A DNA stretch of 64,000 bases from Areca catechu (taxonomy: Eukaryota; Streptophyta; Magnoliopsida; Arecales; Arecaceae), in assembly GCA_021397845.1 (NCBI GenBank), contig CM038041.1, forward strand, positions 145,988,780 through 146,052,779, written 5' to 3'. Made by a program: the position numbers and the translations under genes. Each line of letters starts with the position of its first letter. Within the stretch, counting starts at the first letter, position 1. Shown piece by piece: positions 1 through 12,206 of the stretch. The notes under the pieces are model-generated. The model saw nothing but the letters and a program-made list of their open reading frames with translations, was not told the origin of the DNA and ran no database searches.

Positions 1-383
1 TTAATTTTAAATTAAAAAAATTTAAAAAAAATTAAAATAATTAATAAAAAAATTATAATTATATATTATTATTGGGCTCGTAAGCTACTCTTTTTATAAA
101 TTTCGTATCGATTTATCTAAGTTTTGATGCACCTTATGAATAGTGCTTTGATCTTAAATTGAAAAAAGTGATTTTTAATGCATTTTCAGGATCTTAAAAA
201 ATATATGTAGCATTTATGATTGGATCCTACATGAATCTAAGATCAAAATTTTTTTATAATATTTTTTAAATCCAAAAAATTAAAAAAATATTTATTTAAA
301 TTAAAATTTTAAAAAATTAGGTTAACAAAGTGTTAGTTAATATACGTAATTATTGACCTTATGTATAATTTAAATATTCAGGT
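1..383. other. AT-rich flank, no gene seen
   Basis: Very AT-rich sequence with long A and T runs directly upstream of the first recognisable codons of the hAT-type transposase. It may hold the 5' end of that transposon, but I could not identify a terminal inverted repeat or target duplication. No coding signal was seen. Confidence 0.5.
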
Positions 384-780
384 ATGGATCTATCGAGGAG
401 AAAGAAGGATCCGGAGCGTGATATTGGTTGGTTGCATGGAGAAATGCTCTCGGATCGGCATTACTAGAGATGTAAATGGTGCAATGTAGAATTCAAAGAT
501 GGGAATAACAAGGTCGAAGCAATACTTGGTTGGTAGCTATTCTAATGTATCCACATACCGATAGTATCCAAGGAGGTCTGTTAGTTGATGATGAAGCATT
601 ATGCTGATTTCAAAGCTGGAAAGGAAAAATATCAAAGAAGAAGGTAGAGATGCATCGCAGAATCGTAGAATATTCTAGAAAGTCAGAGGGAGCATCTATT
701 CCTTCTGATGAGAAGGCATGGATAGAGGTTGCCATTCAGGCGAGCTTTTATGAGCAGAGGTAAGTAGAGGAGATGGCCAG
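384..780 (+). pseudogene. hAT-type transposase pseudogene, 5' part (BED finger)
   Basis: The reading from 384 has the look of plant hAT-family transposases that begin with a BED zinc finger: a basic start (MDLSRRKKDPER), a GW..GEML stretch, then a WC..C-type finger (RCKWCNVEFKDG). Stops interrupt it early, for example in the finger and again about 60 codons on, so it is a pseudogene. Around 690-770 the frame resembles the linker that normally follows the finger. The sequence stops at 780 where Tat-A begins, and the matching continuation starts at 14022. The family role is cut-and-paste DNA transposition in the nucleus; this copy cannot make the enzyme. The start codon is the first ATG before the recognisable motif and is a guess. 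Confidence 0.7.
776..780. repeat. Tat-A target-site duplication, left copy (GCCAG)
   Basis: GCCAG directly precedes the left LTR (781) and is repeated at 14017-14021 directly after the right LTR. Five bases is the usual duplication size for plant LTR retrotransposons. Removing the element and one copy rejoins the hAT-type reading. Confidence 0.9.
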
Positions 781-2318
781 TGTTGCCGTCCTCACCATCG
801 TGGCCTGCAGCTCCGATGTGGCACCGGATGTCAGCCCCGTCTTTCCCGAATCCAACAATCTCCGGTCCTGCAAAACAAAGTTAGAGACCCGGGTCGGGGA
901 TTCCGGCGGAGGCACTCCGACGATCAAGTCAGCATACGGTAAAGAGGAACATATCTCCCAAGGTAGATCCCTGTTCGGTCACCATGCTTGGAGGAGAATG
1001 TTTAGTAAAAGATAGAGTAGGAATAGTAGGAGGGGAGCGAGACTCGAGCTAAGATGGTTGTGCTCGTCAGGACTCTCTCCGGGAGCCTTTTGGAAGGTCT
1101 TCGTGACCTCTCTTCCGTTGTCTCTCCATTCTTTTTCGTGCTTATCTCCTTGCTCGCTGGGTCCTTTTAGATCACCGGCTCTCCCTTCTTTTTGCCTCGA
1201 TTTTGCCCCTCTCGGGGTGCTCGAGGGTCAACGGCATCCTAGGCCGCGCTTCCGAGGTTATTCTCCTCATAGTAGGGAGTTATGTTACAAACCTCATTCT
1301 TCCGATGAGTTATCACGATTAGGGAAGTCTAGCAAAGCCTTGATCGGGGTGCAGCCGTCATTGGGTCTGAGGTCTCCAATGCGGCCTTCTCTTTGTGGGT
1401 GGTGCAGGTGGCCGGCTGTAGGACCAGGTGCCTTGATCAGGGCTCTCTTCCTTGAATAGTGCAAACGATAGTAGGCACGCCTTTCTAGCTTTGGGGCGTC
1501 GCTCTGGATGCGCTGTACTGCACGCGCCGACTTCTGTCGCAGACTTGGTGCTGACGTCCTCTTCGCTTTCGCGACGCTTCTAAAGGGAGGAGCTCGACTT
1601 CGGCTAGGATGGGCTCGACCCTTGGGGAGCCACCTAGTGAAGGAGCAGGAGAGAACTCGACTTCGGTAGAGGTGGGTTCACACTTGGGGAGCTACCTGGC
1701 GAAGGAGCAGGCAGAGGCTCGACTTCAGCCGAGGTGGGCTCGATCCTTGGGGAGCCACCTGGCGAAGGAGCATGAAGGGCTCGACTTCGGCTGAGTGGGC
1801 TCGACCCTTGGGGAGCCTCCTGGCGAAGGAGCAGGAAGGGGCTTGACTTCGATCGAGGTGGGCTCGATCCTTGTGGAGCCACTCGGCGAAGGAGTAGGAA
1901 GGGCTCGACTTCTGTAAAGGTGGGCTCGACCCTTGGGGAGCCACCTGGCAAAGAAGCAGGAAGGGGCTCAACTTTGGCTGAGGTGGGCTTGACCCTTGGG
2001 GAGCCACCTGGCGAAGGAGCAGGGAGGGCTCGACTTTGACCCTTGGGGAGCCACCTGGCGAAGGAGCAGGAGAGAGCTCAACTTCGATCGAGATGGGCTC
2101 GCACTTGGGGAGCCACCTGGTGAAGGAGCAGGAGAGCTTGACTTCGGTCGCCACCTGGCGAAGGAGCAGGAGAGAACTCGACTTCGACCAAGGTGGGCTC
2201 GCACTTGGGAAGCCACCTGGCAAAGGAGTTCGGAGAGAAATCTGATGTGGCGACATCTGCTTGCCTTGCTGTCTACTGGAACTGAGGTATACTCCACGTC
2301 AGCGGTCTAGCCACATCA
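781..2318 (-). repeat. Tat-A 3' LTR
   Basis: On the minus strand it starts TGATGTGGCTAGACC and ends GGACGGCAACA, so it has TG...CA ends. It matches 12406-14016 over its whole length apart from tandem-repeat number. It contains a ~62-bp tandem array (about 1581-2240) and, near its minus-strand end (861-932), a block also present in the Tat-B and solo LTRs. Long open frames inside it come from the array and are not genes. Confidence 0.9.
1581..2240. repeat. ~62-bp tandem array inside the Tat-A 3' LTR
   Basis: About ten to eleven diverged units, each holding a core like GGAGCCACCTGGCGAAGGAG followed by CTCGACTTCGG. Spacing of the GGAGCCACC core is about 61-63 bp, with some shortened units. The same array occurs at 13207-13940 with more units, which accounts for the 73-bp length difference between the LTRs. 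Confidence 0.85.
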
Positions 2319-2341
2319 TTTGCCTCACACTCCCAAGTCCC
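2319..2341 (-). promoter_or_regulatory. Tat-A polypurine tract
   Basis: Read on the minus strand, the bases just before the 3' LTR are purine-rich (GGACTTGGGAGTGTGAGGCAAA). Tat-B has the similar GGCGGGCTGGGAGGCAAC at the same place. This is where plus-strand DNA synthesis is primed in LTR retrotransposons. Confidence 0.6.
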
Positions 2342-2843
2342 ATTGAAACATTACGACCAGGACAAGGGAGTTAATGCGGATCTGACATGGTAGGATGAAA
2401 TATCTGGTGTCATTATTGCTGCGATTTGCACCACTCCGCGGGTCGTGCTTCGAGACCCAATGTGCGGGCGCCACGTTCGCAAGTCCGAGGAACCATAATT
2501 ACTGGTACCGGACCCGAGGCGATTTTCAACGCACCGAAGCATCGCCGCCGATTGAACCCCATGCGTGGCGTGCATCCGATGGTGGGGGAGTTAAAATCCG
2601 TACGGCCGCTGTCCATCGGTTTTGAAAGGAGAGAGGACTTTTCCCAATCCTACTCTTTCGAACTGCTCGTGCTCGCCGGCTTTTCAGAGTTTTCTTCTTC
2701 GTTGTCTGCCCCCTTCAAGATAAGAAGGTGAGTCACCCATCCTTTTCTTTTTTTTCTTCCTTCTCTTGGTTGGCAGTGTTCAAGTCCTTCCGAAACCCTG
2801 TCTTAGGTCTTCCATCCTCTTTGCTTTATCCCTTTTCTTCTAA
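2342..2843 (+). promoter_or_regulatory. Leader / candidate promoter of the Tat-A antisense gene
   Basis: About 500 bp between the inner edge of the 3' LTR and the first ATG of the antisense gene. It holds a motif shared with the same region of Tat-B (TTTGAAAGGAGAGAGGACTTT near 2620-2640, compared with TTTGAAAGGGAGGGGACTTT on the minus strand near 49900-49922) and a following pyrimidine-rich stretch with a GTGAGT donor-like site at about 2730. Conservation between two otherwise diverged copies suggests the promoter or 5' untranslated region of the antisense transcript. No TATA box could be assigned with confidence. Confidence 0.4.
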
Positions 2844-5014
2844 ATGGCTCACTCAGGCCGATTCCCTCGATCCTCTAGTAATCTCAATGAAGCAGGCTCC
2901 TCCCGGTTGAGGACTCCGTCCTTCGATAAGGAGGACGAAGTTCTCCTCGAAGTCCGGAGACGTCTGCATTTCACCGGGATAGTCATAGGAAGTCCCAGGG
3001 CTCCTCCTGCTCCCTCTATTCATGCTGTCGCCCCTCCGACGGCAGCGGCTCCGACTGGTCCCTTCGGCATCATTTCGATGATGACCGAGGAGGACCTCTG
3101 CAATCCGGGAGATGTACGGGATTCCATATTTCATCCGGCTCTCGCTCCCGGGCCCAGGGGAGTGGGTCGCTTCAAGCGATCCGGGTCGGATCGGTTTTTA
3201 CGAAGAGTTCCTTGTCTGGGGTCTTCGTCTTCCTCTTCATCTTTCTTTTTTTTCCTCAGTAATTTCCATCTCATGTCGGCCTAGTTGGCCCCTAACGCCA
3301 TCAGGGTCGTTTCCGCCTTCATTGTCTTTTGTCACTTCCACGGGTTTGTCAGGCTCTTTTCATCCTGAAGTACCACCCTACCGACGATGGGTGGTGGTTC
3401 CTTTCTTCTCGGCCGAAGTGCCTTAGGTTCGACCTCCCCACCTCTATCAAGGGGTGGAAGAGTCGATTTTTTTTTTGTTTCTGTCGAGGGTGTCGATTGG
3501 GTCTGGAGCGATCCGGACCGAGCCTCGAACCGCAACTCCCAAGTGGAGTCTGCTGACCGGGTGGTCTTCACCCAACTGATCAGTGACCAGCTCCCTTCCC
3601 TTGAAGTTCTGTTATCGGAGCAGAACTTATTTGAGGCCGGGGTCAGCCTGATTCGAGAGTTAGGTGAGTCTTTACTGAGTGTGACCTGCACCTTTTTTGC
3701 TTTTTGATTTTAGGTTGACTCTCTTTCTTTTTTCCTTGCAGGGATGAAGTACTCGGCGAAGAACCTGATGGAATCCACCCGCAAGAGGAGCTCTTCGGCC
3801 GGGGCTAGAGATAGTACGTCGAAGAGGGCCCGGGTGGAGTCCGGCCGGGGGTCCAGGTCCATTCCGTCTTCGGAGGCGAGGGCGGTTGACCCTACGCCCC
3901 GACCCATACAGCAGTAAGCTCCCTCCCCTGAAATCGTCGAGGTCGATGAGGGGAGGGGGGACGAACGGCGCGCTTTGCCGCCTCCGTCGCCGAACAGGGC
4001 GATAGTCACCACAGCAGTTGCCGGGATCCCTCCGCCGTCACCATCAAACTTGGAGAAGACCTCGACATCGTCGTCCTCCGCACCTCGGCATACACCAATG
4101 GGGATCCCGATGAATGCCTCCATCATCCAAGACCCAGCCTTGGCAGAAAGGATGATGCAATATGCCATTCAGTCCCGGGACCGCCGATTGAAGGGAGGCA
4201 GGGACTATTCAGCGGCCTTGCTTGGCGTTCTTCCTCAGCTCTTCTCGGTAAATACCTTACTCCTTTTCTTTTTTTTCTTTTTTTTTGTTTCAGTTGGGTT
4301 GCTAGGGCTAACTCTTTTCTTTGGTACAGATCAGAACCGACATACTTCTGCTTCAGGAATTCTGCGCTGAATGGGCAAAGAAAGATGTCGAGGAGAAATG
4401 GCTGGGAAACCTCGTGGCCAACGTGAAGGACTTGATGGAGAAGGGACAGGAGATGAAGGAAGCCAATAAGTTCCTTCGACGTGACCTGTCCCAAGCCGAG
4501 GGGCGCATCAAGGATCTCGAGGCCTCCTGGCCGAGGAGAGCGCAAATGTCACGCCGTGAGGAGTCTGCAGCGGAGATGTCTCACCTTTAGGGGCGTTCCC
4601 AGACTTTAGAGGCCCGGGTCGACGAGGTCCTTGCCAAGCTGGCGACGGCCAATGACAAGCCACAGGGGGCCTTGGCATTGATGGAGGCTACCAAGAAGGA
4701 GGCCCTCGAAGCCGTACCCAAGTTTCGAGAGTCCCAGGAGTTCAAGGATGAGGTCCACGAGACAGCCGTGGACTCATTTATCAAGGGATTCGAAGCCTGC
4801 CGGGAGAAGGTGGCTTTGCTCTTCCCGGACCTTGACCTGGGGAGCGTCGTCATCGGCAGTGTCGAGGAGCAATCTGGAGAGGTGGGGCTCCCTCGGAGGC
4901 GATGGAGGCAGTGACCACTAAGCAGCCGGTAGAGCAGACGGCCGGGCCGGCTGATGCTCCAGGGGTCGATGATGCACCGGCACACCGGCCTAGGAAGGAG
5001 CCGGCGATGCAGTG
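2844..5014 (+). pseudogene. Tat-A antisense gene (transposase_28-like domain plus coiled coil), three exons, degenerate
   Basis: This gene runs opposite to gag-pol. Exon 1 (2844-3663) resembles the plant 'putative gypsy type transposon' domain (Pfam PF04195 family), with a GLRLPLH-type motif and a GWKSRFFF-type motif. It has several frameshifts and a TAG at 3282. Intron 1 (3664-3741) starts GTGAGT and ends TTGCAG. Exon 2 (3742-4247) is a basic, proline- and serine-rich linker with a TAA at 3915, ending in GGRDYSAALLGVLPQLFS. Intron 2 (4248-4329) starts GTAAAT and ends GTACAG. Exon 3 (4330-5014) is a charged coiled coil with a TAG near 4588, then a conserved AVDSFIKGFEACREKV region. The frame appears to shift near 4890 and the reading ends at about 5014. 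Both introns match Tat-B (47475-49740) in position and phase. Function is unknown. Confidence 0.75.
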
Positions 5015-5082
5015 ACCTCCGGGATCCTTCTATCCCAAACTTTTGTAATTAGAATAGGATTTTCAACTTTGTTTTTGTTTTA

Positions 5083-5107
5083 GGATCACCCGGCCTGTCG
5101 GGGATCC
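5083..5107 (+). promoter_or_regulatory. 3' hairpin of the Tat-A antisense gene
   Basis: An inverted repeat, GGATCACCCG, then the loop GCCTGT, then CGGGGATCC, lies about 70 bp after the antisense gene's end. Tat-B has a hairpin with the same loop and a different but still paired stem at 47406-47431. It is followed by a TTTCAATGCAATGAAG stretch that could be a polyadenylation region. The role (transcript end, export or packaging) is unknown. Confidence 0.5.
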
Positions 5108-5593
5108 TTCTCAAGTTGTAAAATCCTTTCAATGCAATGAAGTTCTTTCTTCCATACTTCTCCTTGCAAGTGGAGTCCTTTCTGTCTTTTATTGTGCTTT
5201 GTGGGCCCTTCTGCAATTTCATAAACTTAGTTTTGCTTGACTCCAAATTTTAGTTGTCCCTGGGAGACCTTAGTCGTCTTGGATAACTTAGAAAGATCTG
5301 GGAGTCCCTGGGGACCTCAATTGTAGATAACTTAGAAAAAATCTGAGTCCCTGAAGGGATCATTTGCACTGGGGCACCCGCTGAAGCACTCCGGGGGGCC
5401 CGCCAGACTCTTTGGACTTGCCCGGGGCCGACGACCCATTTAGTGGCACTTCCGGCCACGCCGGGAGTTGAGCTGTGACTTCAGTCAGGTGCTCGGCTCT
5501 AGAGAGGGAATTGACTTCAGTTCGAATGCAGCTTTTTAGGAGCTCCCAATTTCCTAAAAAGGAACTTTATTATTGATGAGAGGAAGCCTTACA
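5108..5593. other. Spacer between the Tat-A antisense gene and pol
   Basis: Non-coding. It contains an imperfect repeat of about 55 bp (around 5254-5365) built from AGTCCCTGGGGACCT and GATAACTTAGAAA-type pieces. In Tat-B the corresponding place, between pol and the tail-to-tail antisense gene, holds a large 120-bp tandem array instead, so this is the hypervariable part of the element. Confidence 0.5.
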
Positions 5594-8500
5594 TCATTGG
5601 TAGTACATCCTCAAGTTGCTGGCATTCCAAGTTCGTGGGAATCGGGCCCCATCGAGTTTGGCGAGGTAGTAGGCCCCATGGAAAAGGGCCTCGACTACTT
5701 TGCACGGGCCTTTCCAGTTCCGAGAAAGTTTGCCGCATTCTTGAGGCTGGGAGGCTTCTGCTCGTCGTAGCACCAGATCGCCAGGGCGGAAGATCTTCGG
5801 CTTCACCCTAGAGTTGTAATACCAGGCCACACGTTGCCGGTAGGTCGCCATCCAAAGTCGAGCCTTGTCCCTTGTTTCTTCAAGCAGGTCCAGGTTGAGT
5901 AGGAGCTGAGCTGGGTTCTCGGCTTCATCGTATTGCTCCACTCGCAACGTGAGCAGACTTAACTCCATCAGGATCACTGCTTCCGTGCCGAAGACAAGGT
6001 TAAATGGTATCTCATCTGTGGCCGTCCTGGACGTAGTGTGGTATGCCCACAGGACACTGGGAAGTTCTTCGGCCCATCTACTTTTGGCCTGGTCAAGCCT
6101 GGTCCGGAGTCCTTGTAGGATGGTCCGGTTGGTCACCTCGGCCTATCCGTTGGTCTGAGGGTGCGCCACCGAGGTGAATCGATGGTGGATGTTGAGGCCG
6201 TTGCAGAACTCCTCGAACTCCCGATTATCGAACTGACATCCGTTGTCGATGATGATTGTATGAGGGAGTCCGAAGTGGCATGATGGATTTCCAAAAGAAC
6301 TTGCTTATGTTGGCCTCTGTAATCCATGCTAGTGGTTCGGCCTCGATCCACTTCATGAAGTAGTCGATGACGACTATCAGGAATTTGCGTTACCCAAGCG
6401 CGGGAGGAAATGGACCAAGGATGTCCATGTCCCACTGGACAAATGGCCAGGAAGCAGAGAGCTGGGAGAGTGGTGCAGCCGGCTGACGCTGCATATTGGC
6501 ATGGCGTTTGTAGCAATCGCACTTCTTTACGAAGTCGGTCGCGTCCTCCTTCATGGTTTCCCAATAGTACCCCTGTCGGAGGGCCTTGTATGCCAATGTC
6601 CTGCCCCCCACAATTTCCACAGAGGCCCTCGTGGATGTCTTGGAGTACAAAAACCGCCTCCGAGGGTCTCAAGCACTTTAGGAGTGGGTAGGAGTAGGAC
6701 CTTCTATAGAGTTGCCCGTCCATCAGCACGAAGCGTGTAGTCTTCCTCTTGATTGTACTGGCCTCTATGTGATCTTCGGGCAAAGTTCCATCGGCAATGT
6801 ATCTGACATTTTTCCATCCAGCTGGGCTCCGGTACGACTTGCTGGATCTCCCCGGATGTCTCGTAGCTTGGGGCCTGGAGATGCTCGATATGGGCGCGCC
6901 CCAACGATGAGTTCGATAAGGTTGCCAGCCTGGAGAGGGCATCGATGCGAGCATTTTTCCCTCGTGGAATGTGGGAGATACTGAAGCATCTGGAGCCTGC
7001 TGCACTTGTGCGTACCAGCTCCAGGTACTTTGACATTTGAAGGTCCCGGGCCTTAAATTCCCTCGAGACCTGCCCAGCGACCAATTTGAATCAGTGAAAA
7101 CTTTTAGGTTGGGCATGCCCAGTTCGCGAGAGACTCTCAGCCCTACGAGGAGCGCCTCGTATTCCGCCTGGTTGTTAGTGGCCGCGAACTGGAAACGGAG
7201 CACGCATTCAGCAATGACTCCCTCGCTATTGGCGAGAATGAGTCCGGCTCCGCTACCACCGACGTTGGATGCACCATCTACGTGTAGGACCCAGATATCA
7301 CCCTTCGGTTCAGGTCCCATATGTTTCTCTTAGGAGATTTCCTCTGGCTCCTCGTCCAGGCCTGTGCACTCGACCAGGAAGTCAGCCAATATTTGTGTCT
7401 TCATGGACGATCTCGGTCTTTAGGTAATGTCAAATTCGCTGAGCTTTAGCATCCACTTCGTCAAGCGTCCGGATATATCGGGGCGGCTGAGTATGGCCTT
7501 CAATGGTTGGTCCGTCAAGACCGCGATTGGGTGTGCTTGGAAATAAGACCTGAGGCATTGGGCAGACATTATGAGCACAAAAATTAACTTCTCGAAGCGA
7601 GAGTACCTGATCTTGGCCTCACGGAGAAGCTTTCTTGTATAGTATACCGGCCTTTGGACTCCGTCCTTGTCCGCGCAGACCAAGACTGAGCTGACAGCTT
7701 CTGGGGTTATCGCCATGTATAGGAGCTCTTCTCCATCTTCCGGTCGGGAGAGCAGTGGTGGCGACGCCAGGGTTCTCTTCAGCTCCTTAAAGGCTTCTCG
7801 ACACTTCTTCGTCCAGGTGAAGTCATGCATCTTGTGCAGTGCCTTAAAGAAGGATTGGCAGCGATCAGCAGACTGCGAAATAAAATGGCTTAGGGCCGCT
7901 ATACGGTCAATGAGTCGCTGGACCTGCTTCTTAGAGGTGGGATGCTCCATATCAAGGATTGTTCGGACCTTTTATGGGTTGGCCTCGGTCCTTCTCTAAA
8001 TGACCATGAAGCCAAGGAACTTCCTGGTCGCCATGCAAAAAGTGTACTTCGCCGGGTTCAACTTCATTTGATGCAGGCGAAGGTTGTGGAAGGTCTCCAG
8101 GTCATCCACGTGGTTCGAGATCGGCCTGCTCATGACGAGCATATCATCCACGTAAACTTGCATGTTGCGGGCAATCTGGTCCCTAAAGACCTTATTGACT
8201 AGCCGCTGGTACATGGCGCCAGCATTCTTTAGGCCAAAAGGCATCATCCGGTAGCAGTGTCCCTTGATCCGTGATAAAGGCAGTGTGTGCTCATCCTCCG
8301 GATGCATTCGGTTTGGTTGTGCCAAAAAAATGCATCCATGAAGGAGAGTAAGCGGTGCCCCGAAGTGGCATCCATGAGTTGATCAATCTTCGAAAGTGGG
8401 AAGCTGTCCTTCGGGCAAGCATGGTTGAGGTCAGTGTAGTCCATAGATCCTCCACTTTCCGTTGCTTTTGTTGACCATGACCATGTTCGCCAGCCAGCTG

Positions 8501-10552
8501 GGGTACTGTACTTCACGAACGAATCCGGCGGCGAGGAGCTTCTCCACCTCATCATTGATTGCCTTCTGCCTTTCTGAGGCAAAGCTTTTCTTTTTCTGCC
8601 GAGCTGGACAACATTTTGGGTCAACATTTAGCTTGTGGATGATGACATCAGGGAGAATCCCCAGCATATCAGCTGCGATCCAAGCGAATACGTTTGCATT
8701 GGCTCGGAGGAAGTCCAGTAGGCTAGCTCGTTCCTCTTCTAGCAGCTGGGCTCCTATCTGTACCGTCTTCAATGGATCCGTGCCTAGGGGGTATGTCAAA
8801 AGCTACTCAACGGGGCCGCCCCTAAGGTTTTGCACCCTTTGGTCAAGGTCGTCAATGCCAGAATTGTCCTCGGCACTCTGGCCCCAGGGACGGCCTGAAG
8901 GCAATGTTAGATTGGCTGAGGTGCCCCCTCATCTTTCCCATGCCGTAGGGGGTTGGGAACTGCACCAACAACTGTCTGGTGCAGATGACCGCATCAAGGA
9001 AGTTGAGCCCAGGGTGGCCAAGAATTACATTGTAAGGTGACGGGAGCTTAACAATAGTAAAGGTCATCATGACCGTACTCTGTCGAGGTGGCGACCCGGT
9101 CGTGACGAGGAGAGTGATCTCTCCCTCAACTCCCATAGAATTTTCGGTAAAATCCACGAGAGGGGTGTGCACCGGTCTCAGTCGATCAATAAGTTCATCC
9201 GAGAGAGCATCGTAGAAAATGACATCAGTCGAGCTCCCACTATCGACCATAATCCGTTTTACATGATGCTTGGCAATGGTCATTTCGACCACGACAGCAT
9301 CATTATTTACATTTTCTTCCTCACTTCCCTTCCCCTTCATAAAGGGGAGTACATTTTCTAAACTCTCCCTCCCAGGCTCTCTTATGAGTGCGCTCTATCC
9401 CCTAACATATCATGCCCACAGGCTTCTCGGTGGGCCAGTTGTCGATTGCAGGAATGGGAGGAAGAGCTGCAAGTGGTTGATTCTCCATTAGGGCCGCGCC
9501 CCTCACGAACTTTCTGAGGTACCCCCTCCTTATCAAGTCCTCGATCTCCCTTTTGAGGTTGCGGCAGTCCTCAGTGTCATGGCCGTGATCGCGGTAGAAA
9601 TGGTAATACTTCGTCTTGTCACGGCCATTTGATGACCTTAGTGGGGGAGGTCGGCGTAGGTAGCGCTTGCCCTCGATTTCCATCAGGATTTTTGATCTCG
9701 AAGCGAGGGGAGTGAAAGTTTCCTCTGGGATGGGACTGCCCTTCAGCTTTCGGTCCCGATCGAAAGCTCGTGGATGGTCCAAGCCTCTGCATCCTATGTG
9801 CTTCTTTTAGGGTCGACTTCTTTAGAGGCTTCCCGTCTAGCTCCTTTCTGGTGCGGTCGGCCTCCTCGGCATGGATGTACTTGTAGACGTGGAGGAGGTC
9901 AGCAAACATCTTCGGTGGCTTGTCCAATGAGTAGGTCAGGCGGGAGGTTCTGAGCCCTCTCTTCAATGTTAGCATGGTGACGGGCTCGTCCAGACTGTAG
10001 ATCTCCAGAGCGGCAATTTGAAAACGGGTAACATAGTCCCACAGGGGTTCATGATCCTGCTGCCTAATAAAAAAGAGGCTATCCATCTTACGTGGCACCT
10101 TCCGACAAGCGTCGAAGTGGGCTACAAACCTCTCCAGCTACGAGGAGTCGATGCTTCCGAGCTCGAGGTGGGTGAACCAGACTTGAGCGGCCTTCTGGAG
10201 GGTTGCTGGGAAGGCGATGCATAGGAGAGCGTCTGTCGCTTCCTGGATCCTCATGAGAGCCTTATAGCTCTCAAGATGATCCAGGGGGTCGATGGTCCCG
10301 TCGTAGGGATCCACTTGAGGCATGCGGAACCGGCTTGGGACTGGTTCCTCTTGGATTTCCTGGGAGAAGAGGTGTCGGGCATCATAACTCGCTGGCTCCT
10401 TGGAGGAGCCCTGCATGTTGGCAACTAGCGGGAGAGCTCCGCTAGCCTGCGCTCTTGTTCTTCTAGGTGCCTATCGGCCATGCGCCTAATGGCCTCGTTA
10501 GTGGAACCTTCCACTGAGACCGCTGGAGAAGGTGGGGTTGACAGCTAGAGGT
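5594..10552 (-). pseudogene. Tat-A gag-pol pseudogene
   Basis: In element orientation: gag capsid remnant (about 10416-9619; RFRMPQVDPYDG motif) and a YHFYRDHGHDTEDC zinc-knuckle-like motif (in 9782-9402); protease with DSGSSTDV (in 9340-8852); reverse transcriptase (about 8800-7900; YVDDMLVMS at about 8154); the connection/degenerate RNase H (7950-7420; MAITPEA where a catalytic Asp is expected); a second RNase H beginning LHVDGASN near 7285; and integrase (about 6690-5594). The integrase's last acidic motif is preceded by a TAG in QTNG-AEV (near 6145). The frame changes many times. The N-terminal part of gag is missing because Gyp-1 lies against it at 10556. Where Tat-B has a TGA in gag this copy has TGG. 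Confidence 0.88.
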
Positions 10553-11520
10553 GGTTGATAGTTATTAAAATTATGATAATTAACCCAACTTTATTTCATT
10601 GAAATTGATATTTTATGTGGTATTTTGCAGAAATTGACTTCATAAATATGTAGAGTTCGATTCATGGAGCCCAACGGTGCAAACCGGACTCAAATCGGAG
10701 TTCATATGAGCCCACAATCAATTTTAGAAGGAATTTAGCATGGACCGGCTGAATGGTCCACAGATCTCCCGCCGGTCCACCGCTACCATTGCTAGTGGTC
10801 CACGGAGCAGAACCGTGGACTGCCCTTCTCCATTTGAGCCGAAACTCGTCGGAGAGCTTCCGATGCCGCCTAACCCGTCGGCGACCCTCTTGCTAGCCGG
10901 AGAAGCCCCATTTGGCCAGAAAAGCCCTAGCCTTCTCTTTTGCTTCACCACCATCCCATGCCGCCCAAGCCGCCGGAGCTCATGCCCACTCCACCGTCGG
11001 CTAAAAGGAATGCCGGGAAGCCATCCTCAGATGCTGCCGGAACCATCGCCTGACTCGCTGCCGGCAGTCAAAGTTGCCATCATGGGATTTTTCTCATTGT
11101 TTTGTGCTGTTACAAGTGTTCCAAGAGTTAGTCAAGGCCAGTCTTCTCCCATTCTTGCTGCTCATCTTTCTCTCTTCTCCATTTAAGCCATCGGTCATAG
11201 CCATTCCAAGCTGCCATCTAACCACCGACTGCCGTTCACCAATGTCATCGGGGCTTTCTTCCCTCTATCATGAATACAGATTGTTGTCGGGAAATTGGAT
11301 GTCGGAATAGGGAAGTTTGATTACGGATGAGAAATAGAATGCGGGTGCAAGGGAGGAGGATAAGCACCGGAAGTTATTGAAGCGGATACGATGATGAGGA
11401 TACGGAACCAACAAGATAAGCATCGAAAGCAGGTACGTGATCCAGCAGATAACACCGAGGAGCAGATTGCGATGAAAATCATTGTGGTTCCCATGCGGAG
11501 CTAACGCTTCGCGCCCTGTC

Positions 11521-11527
11521 TATAAAT
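11521..11527 (+). promoter_or_regulatory. TATA box of the Gyp-1 LTR
   Basis: TATAAAT preceded by a GC-rich stretch and followed by TTTTTCTCG, about 660 bp before the LTR end. This is a plausible position for an LTR promoter. Confidence 0.45.
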
Positions 11528-12185
11528 TTTTCTCGACCAAATTTCCACGGGGAATTCCACTTTTCATTTTGCCATTCCACTTTCCACACTACTCCGCCTC
11601 TCCTGTAATCTCCGCTCCACCTCTCCACTCTATTCCACATTCCACTTCATTCTATCCATCCACTTCTACTTCCCGGGATCCTGACTTGTTGCTGTCGTGC
11701 TACCACCACTTTCCATTGCAGAGAGCCAGAAATCATAAAAAGAAAAAGAGGGATCCTTGTTCCCGCAATTCTTTCATTTTGTTTATGTACTCCAGATTTT
11801 ATGAAATGAATGTTTTCTTTTATTTCATATTGATTCATGTCTTTTTATCTTGTATGAAGTAATTTAAATGCTGGGACAAGTCATGATAGGGATACGAAAC
11901 TTTTGAGATAAGTTTTCTATTTTAGTGAAGAAATTCTTGACTGATCTATACCTAAGGGACGGGCCATGATCCATGGGTACGGGCCGTACTCTCAAGATAG
12001 ATCATATCTTGGTTGTCTTCACGGATAATTATTTTCTTATCTTCGTTATTTGTATTAGTTTAATATTTATTTTATTTTTGTAAGTAACATAAAAGCTCCT
12101 GTGGATTCGACCCTTACTCCCATTACTTTACTTAAGAGCAGTAGATTTAAGGTTTTAGATCAGTGTGTAGTGATGCACACTAGAT

Positions 12186-12206
12186 TTTTGGCATCGTTGC
12201 CGGGGA
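12186..12206 (+). promoter_or_regulatory. Gyp-1 primer-binding site
   Basis: TTGGCATCGTTGCCGGGGA lies seven bases after the LTR end. It closely matches the TGGCGCCGTTGCCGGGGA site, complementary to tRNA-Asp, that is common in Athila-like and other gypsy elements. It fixes this LTR's orientation as plus. Confidence 0.75.

Noticed and set aside
1634..2297. Several long overlapping open frames on both strands inside the Tat-A 3' LTR
   Set aside because: They consist of the ~62-bp tandem unit translated repeatedly. They occur again in the 5' LTR and have no start context or family similarity.
10740..11186. 148-codon frame in the Gyp-1 LTR
   Set aside because: It lies inside an LTR, is rich in Pro, Ser and Cys, and resembles no known protein. 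The LTR structure explains the sequence better.
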